Positions 7,822-13,217 of a DNA stretch of 13,217 nt are shown one piece after another. The notes beneath the pieces are model-generated. The model did not search any database. It saw only the letters and a list, made by a program, of their open reading frames with translations, and had not been told where the DNA came from. A program made the position numbers and the translations under genes. The stretch's first letter is position 1; each line of letters begins with the position of its first letter. This stretch comes from Acidobacteriota bacterium (GTDB lineage Bacteria; Acidobacteriota; Thermoanaerobaculia; Multivoradales; JAHEKO01): assembly GCA_027296385.1 (NCBI GenBank), contig JAPUJD010000340.1, positions 1 to 13,217 on the forward strand, written 5' to 3'.

Positions 7822-8385
7822 ATGCGACAGATCAAGACACGAACACTGGCCTGGGCCCTCGCGGTGATCGTCGGTTCCGGCGCGGCGGTGGCTGATTCCG
7901 ACCTTTGGCTCCATGTCAAGGTCGATGAGAACGGCGGCGCCAAGGTGATCGTCAACCTGCCGATCAGCCTGGTGGAGAAGGCGATGACGATGATCCCGGC
8001 GGATGCGTGGAGCGGCGGCCACATCATGATCGACGGCCATCACGAGTGGACACTGGCAGACCTGCGGGAGCTCTGGCAGGAGGTCAGCTCGACACCCGAC
8101 ATGACGTTCGTCACCGTCCAGGACGAGGGCGACGACGTGCGCGTCTGGAAAGAAGGCGACTACCTCAAGGTCCGCGTGATCGAGGGCGACGGCGATGATA
8201 CCGAAGTCAACGTTCGGATCCCAGTGCGGGTCGTCGACGCACTCTTGAGCGGCAAGGGCAATGAGCTCAACTTTCGTGCCGCCATCGAGGCTCTGGCGGC
8301 CGAGGGCGAAGGCGAGCTGGTGACCGTCAACGACAACGACGATCGCGTCCGCGTGTGGGTCGACCACACCGCGGAGGCGGAGTAG
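7822..8385 (+). CDS. Secreted acidic protein with two copies of an unnamed A-B repeat
   Basis: The product is 187 residues. A signal peptide (1 to about 24, basic start, hydrophobic core, AVA before Asp25) directs export. The mature part is strongly acidic and duplicated. Repeat 1 spans about 28-112 and repeat 2 about 113-181. Each begins with alternating strands ending in a proline turn and helix (VIVNLPISLVEKAM, 42-55; VNVRIPVRVVDALL, 129-142) and continues with a helix and a closing strand pair (FVTVQDEGDDVRVW, 96-109; LVTVNDNDDRVRVW, 166-179). No cysteines or catalytic motif are visible. An excellent ribosome site GAGGAGGT (7807-7814) sits 7 bases before the ATG. The stop codon overlaps the ribosome site of the next gene, which carries the same repeat. 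I do not recognise a named family; adhesion, sensing or binding are guesses. Confidence 0.85.
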   Translation: MRQIKTRTLAWALAVIVGSGAAVADSDLWLHVKVDENGGAKVIVNLPISLVEKAMTMIPADAWSGGHIMIDGHHEWTLADLRELWQEVSSTPDMTFVTVQDEGDDVRVWKEGDYLKVRVIEGDGDDTEVNVRIPVRVVDALLSGKGNELNFRAAIEALAAEGEGELVTVNDNDDRVRVWVDHTAEAE

Positions 8386-8394
8386 GAGAGAGTC

Positions 8395-8865
8395 GTGACC
8401 AGGGGCCAGAGGTTCTTCAGCTACGCTGCCGCCTCTATCGGGGTCCTGATTCTCGGTTGGGCGGTGCTGATCGCCGGCGTCTACGTCTACGGCGGCGTGG
8501 CGACGGTCAGCGTCGTCGAGCGCACGCAGGGCGTGAACATCAGTCTGCCTATCCCGATGGCCCTCGTTCACGCGGCCGTGGCGACCTCCGAGGTCTTCTT
8601 TCTCGACGAGATCCTCGACGAGATCGAGATCGAAACCGGCGGCAAGTTTTCTGAATGGGGCCCGGCGGTACTGGGTATCCTGGAGGTTCTCGAGGACGTG
8701 CCGAACGGGACTTTGTTTGTGGCGGTCGAGGACGGCGACGAGTCCGTGCGGGTGAGCAAGACGCGTGGCAAGTTCAGGATCGAGGTGGAATCGCCGGACA
8801 TTACGGTGAAGATCTCCCTGCCGGTGCGCTCGGTTCGCCGGATCGTCAGACAGATCGTGAAATAG
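8395..8865 (+). CDS. Membrane-anchored protein sharing the A-B repeat
   Basis: The product is 156 residues from a GTG at 8395. The ribosome site AGGAGAG (8384-8390) overlaps the upstream TAG, so the two genes are translationally linked. One membrane helix (about 12-33) follows a basic N-terminus, which puts the remainder outside the cytoplasm. The outer part repeats the pattern of the preceding protein. A: VSVVERTQGVNISLPIPMAL (38-57). B: WGPAVLGILEVLEDVPNGTL (88-107) and FVAVEDGDESVRVSK (108-122). A second A closes it: FRIEVESPDITVKISLPVRS (127-146) with a basic terminal helix (RRIVRQIVK). The arrangement is therefore A-B-A, against A-B-A-B in its partner. Function is unknown; a surface-anchored partner of the secreted protein, pairing through the shared fold, is an inference. 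Confidence 0.82.
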   Translation: MTRGQRFFSYAAASIGVLILGWAVLIAGVYVYGGVATVSVVERTQGVNISLPIPMALVHAAVATSEVFFLDEILDEIEIETGGKFSEWGPAVLGILEVLEDVPNGTLFVAVEDGDESVRVSKTRGKFRIEVESPDITVKISLPVRSVRRIVRQIVK

Positions 8866-8898
8866 GTCGCCCGTTCCAGGGCAAGGCTCTCCCTCCAA

Positions 8899-8937
8899 GG
8901 TGGGCGCAGGCTGTCGCGGCCGGCGCCCACCAGTTTT
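8899..8937 (+). terminator. Intrinsic terminator after the repeat-protein genes
   Basis: GGTGGGCGC (8899-8907) pairs perfectly with GCGCCCACC (8923-8931), and an inner GGC/GCC (8909-8911 with 8919-8921) extends the stem. TTTT follows at 8934-8937. It begins 33 bases past the stop codon at 8865 and separates this unit from the DinB-family gene. Confidence 0.75.
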
Positions 8938-9000
8938 GTGTGTCTGGGACAGAGCCCCCTCAGCCCGCGCTAGACTTCTCGTGACCAGCGGGGAGGCGTC

Positions 9001-9510
9001 ATGGGCGTTCCACTCAACAGACCCCTACTCGGGGAGTTCCGAGCCGAGCTCGCGGCGACGAGCCGGATGATCGGTCGCATGCCGACAGCTCGCTTGGCGT
9101 GGTGCCCGCACGAGCGCTCGATGACGTTGGGGCGACTCGGCTCCCACATCGCCGAGATCGCTCGCTACGGCTCCCTGGTTCTGGGCACCGATCGTCTCGA
9201 CTCCGAGGTGAGAGCGGTCGGATCTATCGACCTCGAGTCGACGGAGTCCATCGTCGACACCCTGAACTCTCATGGGGCCGACTTCATCACGGCGCTCGAG
9301 CAGGCGAGCGATGAGCTTCTCTTAGGCCGCTGGCAGTACTGCAAGGGTGACCGCGTGCTCTTCGATCTGCGCCGGGTCACCGCCCTGCGCATCTTCGTGC
9401 TCAACCACCTGATCCATCATCGCGGGCAGCTGTCCGTCTATCTGCGCCTGCTCGACGTAGCGCTGCCCCAGCTCTACGGCCCGACGGCGGACGACCGGAC
9501 CGGGTTTTGA
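9001..9510 (+). CDS. DinB-family putative metal-dependent protein
   Basis: The product is 169 residues and predicted to form the four-helix DinB/YfiT-like bundle. The three histidines that usually hold the metal are present: His49 in LGSHIAEI, and His136 and His140 in NHLIHHRGQLSVYLRLL. The end, PQLYGPTADD, is also typical. Members include DNA-damage-inducible proteins of unknown role and thiol transferases that use bacillithiol or mycothiol; the substrate here cannot be assigned. The ribosome site GGGGAGG (8990-8996) is four bases from the ATG. The gene lies alone between a terminator upstream and a convergent HU gene downstream, so it is probably monocistronic. I see no damage-type operator ahead of it. 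Confidence 0.88.
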   Translation: MGVPLNRPLLGEFRAELAATSRMIGRMPTARLAWCPHERSMTLGRLGSHIAEIARYGSLVLGTDRLDSEVRAVGSIDLESTESIVDTLNSHGADFITALEQASDELLLGRWQYCKGDRVLFDLRRVTALRIFVLNHLIHHRGQLSVYLRLLDVALPQLYGPTADDRTGF

Positions 9511-9597
9511 TGGCGCCCCAGCCCAGGGTTGTTCCGCTGCAGGCGCGCCGCGAGGATGATCCCGCGCGCCAGGCGGAGCGCCGACGACGCGACAGAG

Positions 9598-9622
9598 AAA
9601 AGGCCCCGCCAGTGGCGGAGCC
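9598..9622 (-). terminator. Intrinsic terminator of the HU gene
   Basis: Read on the minus strand, GGCTCCGCC (9622-9614) pairs with GGCGGGGCC (9610-9602), with one G-U pair and a 3-base loop, and TTTT follows (9601-9598). It lies 28 bases past the HU stop codon. The + strand DinB gene ends 87 bases away, and on that strand the stem has A-residues before it but no T-run after it, so it serves the HU gene. Confidence 0.8.
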
Positions 9623-9649
9623 CCCTGTTGGCTTCAGAAGAAGCAGTGT

Positions 9650-9943
9650 CTAGAGTGCGACCCGGTCCTTGAGACCCTTGCCGGCTTTGAAGAAGGGGTA
9701 CGTCTTGGCGGCGATGGTGATGGTCGCGCCGGTAGCCGGGTTACGGCCTAGGCGCGCCGAACGCCTCTTCGTGCCGAAGGCGCCGAAGCCGAGGATCTGA
9801 ACGTCGCGGCCGGCATCGAGCTCGATGGCGATAATGCCGTGACCGGGCTTGGTGTCGAACAGCGTCGAGATGACTTCCTGCGCCTTGGCCTTGGAAAGAT
9901 CGCATTTGTCGGCGAGCTTGTCGGCCAGTTCCTTCTTGTTCAT
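9650..9943 (-). CDS. HU/IHF-family DNA-binding protein
   Basis: This is a 97-residue nucleoid protein that bends and compacts DNA as a dimer. The N-terminal helices start MNKKELADKLADK. The hinge GFGAFGTKRR is at 52-61, and the arm carries RNPATGATI (67-75), whose Pro69 intercalates into DNA in characterised relatives. The C-terminal FFKAGKGLKDRV (84-95) is standard. One oddity is residues 30-46 (DTKPGHGIIAIELDAGR): there the family normally has a helix plus a short KGE-type turn, and the protein is a few residues longer than the usual 90. The ribosome site GAAGGAG (9949-9955) is five bases from the ATG. It is monocistronic, with its own terminator and a 206-base upstream gap that contains a direct repeat. 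Confidence 0.95.
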   Translation of the reverse strand: MNKKELADKLADKCDLSKAKAQEVISTLFDTKPGHGIIAIELDAGRDVQILGFGAFGTKRRSARLGRNPATGATITIAAKTYPFFKAGKGLKDRVAL

Positions 9944-9994
9944 TCAGGCTCCTTCCCCTACTTGGCTGTGGGGCGGCGGCGTGCCTCAGCCCCT

Positions 9995-10073
9995 GTTGAC
10001 ATGCTAACTACGGGCGCTGCTGATTCCGGGTCTCTGGTTCAACCCATCTGATTCGAACCGTCGAGATGCTAAC
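9995..10073. repeat. Pair of 14-base imperfect direct repeats upstream of the HU gene
   Basis: On the + strand, GTTGACATGCTAAC (9995-10008) and GTCGAGATGCTAAC (10060-10073) match at 12 of 14 positions, with an identical ATGCTAAC core. Their spacing of 65 bases is about six helical turns. They lie 52 to 130 bases upstream of the HU start codon, on its promoter side. Two operator half-sites for a regulator, or HU autoregulation, are possible readings; no -35/-10 pair is clear to me in this gap. Confidence 0.4.
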
Positions 10074-10089
10074 ACGCGCCTTAGCGCGA

Positions 10090-10138
10090 AGCCAGTGCAT
10101 TTATTGACCTTTGTTGCATCCGTGGTTTGCCACTGGCT
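10090..10138. repeat. 8-bp inverted repeat downstream of the flavoprotein gene
   Basis: AGCCAGTG (10090-10097) pairs with CACTGGCT (10131-10138) across a 33-base loop. It begins 12 bases past the stop of the minus-strand flavoprotein gene and may help end or protect that transcript. There is no T-run, and a competing smaller hairpin (GTGG/CCAC, 10122-10133) lies within it, so this is a weak call. Confidence 0.3.
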
Positions 10139-10149
10139 ACCTGGGGCCG

Positions 10150-10827
10150 CTAGTCGATGAAGCGCGCGATCTGGGCGAGCGTCTTCTTTTTGATCCTGGG
10201 CACCAGAGCATCCGCGGCCGGATAGCCCGTGACGAGAATCAGATAAGGGCGTTCGTGCGCCGGGCGCTCGAGGATCTCGTTGAGGAAGCGCATCGGGGAC
10301 GGCGTGTGGGTCAGGGTAGCGAGGCCGGCGTGGTGGAGGGCACAGATGAGCATGCCGGTGGCGATACCGACCGACTCGTTGACGTAATAGTGCTTGAACT
10401 TCGCGCCGTCGGCATCGACCCCGCGCAGTTGCGCGAAGACGACGATGAGGTAGGGGGCGATCTCGAGGAACGGTTTGTTCTCGTCGGTCCCCAAGAGGGC
10501 GAGCACGTCGAGCCAGGCCTGCGGCGCCCGCTCGCGGTAGAAGGTCCGCTCCTCCTCCTCGGCGGCCTGCCTGATCTCGCGCTTTACCGCTGGATTGGAA
10601 ACGACGGAGAAATGCCAGGGCTGTTGGTTGGCACCGCTCGGGGCGGAGGCCGCCGCCTCGAGGCAACGTTCGATCACCTCCCGGGCTATCGGGCGATCGG
10701 AGAAGTGCCGCACCGTACGGCGCCGCCGCAGCTCGTCGCGAAAGGCACGCGCCCGCTCGAGCATCTCCGGCGGCGGTAGCTCGACATAGTGCTCGAGCGG
10801 GCTGAAGTCGAGGTGTTTCGTGGTCAT
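10150..10827 (-). CDS. Nitroreductase-fold flavoprotein resembling iodotyrosine deiodinase
   Basis: The product is 225 residues from the ATG at 10827. It binds FMN: RRRRTVRHFS (34-43) and APSGANQQPWHF (62-73) are the family flavin-binding segments. From there to the end it follows iodotyrosine deiodinase as I recall the human sequence: EEEERTFY (90-97), HYYVNESVGIATG (146-158), AGLATLTHTP (167-176), GYPAADALVP (201-210). The residues equivalent to human Glu157, Tyr161 and Lys182, which cap the halotyrosine, appear as Glu93, Tyr97 and Lys118. Reductive dehalogenation of halotyrosine is therefore plausible; a general nitro/quinone reductase is the alternative. An in-frame GTG at 10857 would overlap the MscS stop as GTGA, like the other junction in this operon, so the true start may be ten codons earlier. 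Neither start has a clear ribosome site. Confidence 0.88.
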   Translation of the reverse strand: MTTKHLDFSPLEHYVELPPPEMLERARAFRDELRRRRTVRHFSDRPIAREVIERCLEAAASAPSGANQQPWHFSVVSNPAVKREIRQAAEEEERTFYRERAPQAWLDVLALLGTDENKPFLEIAPYLIVVFAQLRGVDADGAKFKHYYVNESVGIATGMLICALHHAGLATLTHTPSPMRFLNEILERPAHERPYLILVTGYPAADALVPRIKKKTLAQIARFID

Positions 10828-10853
10828 GTCAGATTCTGCCACGGGCCGCCAGC

Positions 10854-11930
10854 TCACTCCGAGTCGGGCGTTTCCTCCAGGTGGACCACTCGCTGTGGGA
10901 ACGGAATCTCGATCCCCGCTTCGCCGAGGGTCTGGTAGACCCGCCGGTAGAGATCGTCGAGGACCCGGCCGCGCAGCACCGGCTCGTGGATCCAGCCCAG
11001 GAGCTCGTGGTCGATCCCCGAGTCGCCGAAAGCGCGGATCCGCACTCGAGGCTCGGGCTCGGTCAGGATGTCGGGTTGTTCGACCGCAGCGCGCAGCAGG
11101 ACGTCCCGTACGTGGTCGAGGTCCGAGCCATAGGCGATGCCGACCTTGAGCCGGACGCGCTCGTTCTCCGACGGGCCGCCGCTCTCGTTCATGATCTTCG
11201 AGTTGGCGATCACGGCGTTCGGCACCGTGACCTCGATGTCGTCACGGGTCAGGAGCCTCGTGGTGCGCAGGCCGATGTGCTTCACCTCGCCGCGCTCGCC
11301 GCTCTCGAGCACGATGAAGTCGCCGAGCTTGTAGGGCGCGTCGGCGAGGATGAAGAGGCCGGCAAAGAGGTTCGCCAGCGTGTCCTTGGCGGCGAAGCCG
11401 ACGGCGATGCCGACGACGCCGGCGGAGGCGAGCCAGCCGGTAACCGGAATGCTCCACGACAGGCAGAGGAAGTAGAAGATCCCAGCGACCACGACGAGCC
11501 TGGCGACTTGGCCGAAGAGCGGCAGGGTACGGTCGGTGACCAACGCGAAGCGGCGCCGGTGGCGACCCGCGACCTCGAGCAGGAGTTGGGCGAGGCGCAG
11601 AGCGAACGCTGACCAGACAAAGAGGCCGATCGTCTTGAGCAGGGGGAGAAAGAGCTTGTCGACATACACTTGACGGATCTCGAGCTGGAGCAGCGCCAGC
11701 CAGGCGCCGATGACCACGACACTGACGAAGATGGGTCGATGCAGCGCGGCGATGAGCTTGTCGTCAAAATCGGTCTCGGTCATGGCCGCCCAGGCTCGCA
11801 GGGCGCCGGTCAGGAACCAGTCGACGAGCTTGGCGACGATGACCGCCACCAGCACAATGGCGCCGGCGCGCGCATACTCGTTGGTGCCGACGAGATCGAG
11901 GATTGGCTGCAGCCATTCAGGTGTCGTCAT
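10854..11930 (-). CDS. MscS-family mechanosensitive ion channel
   Basis: This 358-residue inner-membrane channel opens under membrane tension to release solutes during hypo-osmotic shock. Likely helices lie at about 20-43, 66-84, 95-120 and 140-160. The pore helix follows in the segment GVVGIAVGFAAKDTLANLFA (171-190), whose spaced glycines and alanines and the following FAGLFILADAPYKLGDFI are the family signature. The beta domain (about 200-250, ending TVPNAVIANSKIMNES) and the cytoplasmic alpha/beta domain (about 255-345) complete a normal small-to-medium MscS. Start: ATG at 11930, with GAGGAG (11936-11941) five bases upstream. It overlaps the symporter stop in ATGA, so the two are coupled. 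The open frame continues upstream to 12974 but only as an overlap of the symporter gene. Confidence 0.94.
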   Translation of the reverse strand: MTTPEWLQPILDLVGTNEYARAGAIVLVAVIVAKLVDWFLTGALRAWAAMTETDFDDKLIAALHRPIFVSVVVIGAWLALLQLEIRQVYVDKLFLPLLKTIGLFVWSAFALRLAQLLLEVAGRHRRRFALVTDRTLPLFGQVARLVVVAGIFYFLCLSWSIPVTGWLASAGVVGIAVGFAAKDTLANLFAGLFILADAPYKLGDFIVLESGERGEVKHIGLRTTRLLTRDDIEVTVPNAVIANSKIMNESGGPSENERVRLKVGIAYGSDLDHVRDVLLRAAVEQPDILTEPEPRVRIRAFGDSGIDHELLGWIHEPVLRGRVLDDLYRRVYQTLGEAGIEIPFPQRVVHLEETPDSE

Positions 11931-13217
11931 GTCGTCTCCTCGGGAGAATCGCCCGGTGAGTGAATCAGTCCGGCCAGACCACCGGCCATGGCAAGCAGGG
12001 CGATGAGATTGGGGATCGCCATCATCCCGTTGAGAATGTCCGCCCAGGCCCAGGTCAGGCGTGGACCGGCGATGGCGCCGCCCGCGATGGCGCCGCAGTA
12101 GAGCACCCGGTAGTACCGTCGAGCCTGCGGGCCGAACAGATAGACTGCGCTCTGCTCGCCGTAGAACGACCAGGTGATCAGGGTCGTGAGGCCAAAGAGG
12201 ACCGAGCAGACGAGGACCAGGGGGCCACCCACGCTCCCCAGGGCGCGTGAGAATGCCTGGGCTGTCAGCGCGGTGGAATCGAGGCCTGAATGCCAGGCGC
12301 CGGTGACCAGCAGAACCAGACCGGTGGCGGTGGAGACCACCAGCGTGTCGACGAACACCCCGAGCATCGCCACCTTGCCCTGGCGCACCGGATCTCGGGT
12401 CTGGGCCGAGGCGTGGGCGATCGGGACCGAGCCGGTGCCGGCCTCGTTGGAATAGACGCCGCGCGCGACGCCGAAGCGGAAGGCCTCGCGCACGCCGGCG
12501 CCGAGGAAACCGCCAGTCGCGGCCGCGGGCGAGAACGCGTGGGTGACCACCAGTCTCAGGCTCGGCACGATCTGGTCGCGAAAGGCGAACAGGACGACCG
12601 CGGACCCGGTCAGGTACAGCACCCCCATCAACGGCGCCAGGACCTGCGAGGTGCGGGCCACCGAGCGCACGCCGCCGATGATGGCAAAGCCGCAAACCGC
12701 GGCCAGGACCAGGCAGGTAGTGATCGCGCTCCAGCCGAGCTGCGAGCTCACGACCGACGCAATCGAGTTGCTCTGGACCACGGTCGTCGCCAGCAGCGTC
12801 TTGAGCGCTAGCCCGAAGGCGAAGAAGGCCGCGACTCGGGGCCAGCCGAGGCCGTCTCGAAGGTAGTACATCGGTCCGCCGACGAAGAGGCCGTCTTTGC
12901 CGCGCTTGCGGTACTGCACGCCGAGGACCGACTCCGCAAACATCGTGCCCATGCCCACCACGCCGGAGATCCACATCCAGAAGAGGGCTCCGGGTCCGCC
13001 GGCGGTAACGGCGGTGGCGACGCCGGCCAAGTTGCCGTTGCCGACGATGCCGCCGATGGCGGTCATCAAGGCAGCGAACGGAGAGATGTCGCCTGCTCCG
13101 TCGCTCCTGGCGCTCGACAGGAGCTTGATCGACGCAACGAACTCCCGGACCTGCACTGCTCGGAGACGAAAGATGAGATAGACGCCGGTGCCGAGCACGA
13201 GCGTCAGCATGGGAAGG
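11927..13217 (-). CDS. AGCS-family sodium:alanine/glycine symporter (5' end beyond the window)
   Basis: This inner-membrane transporter of the alanine/glycine:cation symporter family imports small neutral amino acids with sodium. Counting from the first Met inside the window (13210), 427 residues are visible, and the frame stays open (Leu-Pro) to the window edge. The family normally has some 15-25 more residues before LGTGVYLIFRLR, so the gene is cut here and is not truly truncated. Signatures are GNGNLAGVATAV (57-68) with GGPGALFWMW (71-80), SNEAGTGSVPIAHASA (254-269) with DPVRQG (273-278), and FYGEQSAVYLFG (349-360). Around ten hydrophobic helices follow the AGCS order. It is the first visible gene of a leftward operon with the MscS channel and the flavoprotein. 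Substrate choice within the family cannot be read from sequence. Confidence 0.94.
   Translation of the reverse strand, partial: LPMLTLVLGTGVYLIFRLRAVQVREFVASIKLLSSARSDGAGDISPFAALMTAIGGIVGNGNLAGVATAVTAGGPGALFWMWISGVVGMGTMFAESVLGVQYRKRGKDGLFVGGPMYYLRDGLGWPRVAAFFAFGLALKTLLATTVVQSNSIASVVSSQLGWSAITTCLVLAAVCGFAIIGGVRSVARTSQVLAPLMGVLYLTGSAVVLFAFRDQIVPSLRLVVTHAFSPAAATGGFLGAGVREAFRFGVARGVYSNEAGTGSVPIAHASAQTRDPVRQGKVAMLGVFVDTLVVSTATGLVLLVTGAWHSGLDSTALTAQAFSRALGSVGGPLVLVCSVLFGLTTLITWSFYGEQSAVYLFGPQARRYYRVLYCGAIAGGAIAGPRLTWAWADILNGMMAIPNLIALLAMAGGLAGLIHSPGDSPEETT

Noticed and set aside
7710..8027. Upstream extension of the small membrane protein to 8027
   Set aside because: It would overlap the divergent secreted repeat protein and its promoter, and the sequence has no protein-like features.
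9996..10001. TTGACA on the + strand, a perfect -35 box
   Set aside because: No acceptable -10 element lies 16-18 bases downstream and no + strand gene follows; it is better explained as part of the direct repeat.
10050..10059. GGTTCGAATC on the minus strand, resembling a tRNA T-loop
   Set aside because: The flanking bases cannot form the T stem, and no acceptor, D or anticodon arm can be placed.
11931..12974. N-terminal extension of the MscS frame, which would make a 706-residue protein
   Set aside because: The extension overlaps the AGCS symporter in another frame and is arginine-rich noise; the ATG at 11930 has a ribosome site and starts a normal channel.

Overview
This is a high-GC bacterial chromosome segment with no rRNA, tRNA, CRISPR array, insertion sequence or phage gene that I can recognise. 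The mix of genes (NADP-type glutamate dehydrogenase, DUF3014 protein, a 980-residue receiver/ATP-grasp protein, an AGCS symporter and acidic secreted repeat proteins) fits an environmental Acidobacteriota-like lineage. That placement rests on general resemblance, not on a marker gene.

Layout. Positions 1-130 hold only two small hairpins. An aldo/keto reductase (131-1102, minus) and a DUF3014 membrane-anchored protein (1182-2024, plus) diverge from a 79-base gap. A 197-base gap (2025-2221), in which I see no gene or clear terminator, separates DUF3014 from a convergent long gene (2222-5164, minus). That gene encodes two receiver-like domains, a PPDK/PEP-synthase-type ATP-binding domain and an uncharacterised C-terminal domain. 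Upstream of it on the same strand is gdhA (5277-6620); a 10-bp inverted repeat lies between them. Two small membrane proteins (6778-7709, minus) overlap by four bases.

The most interesting part is 7740-8940. A sequence matching an ECF-sigma promoter (TGAAAC, 16 bases, CGTC) precedes two co-directional genes. Their products, one secreted and one anchored by a single membrane helix, are built from the same unnamed alternating repeat (A-B-A-B in the first, A-B-A in the second). A good hairpin/T-tract terminator closes the unit. This looks like an envelope-stress-type output cassette made from an undescribed domain, although no sigma or anti-sigma gene is present here.

A DinB-family gene (9001-9510, plus) and an HU-type DNA-binding protein gene (9650-9943, minus) converge on a terminator that faces the HU gene. 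The right end (10150-13217, minus) appears to be one operon read leftward: an AGCS sodium/amino-acid symporter (cut by the window edge), an MscS-type channel overlapping it by ATGA, and a nitroreductase-fold flavoprotein. The flavoprotein keeps the Glu-Tyr-Lys pattern of iodotyrosine deiodinase. Amino-acid import next to a possible halotyrosine dehalogenase is suggestive but unproven.
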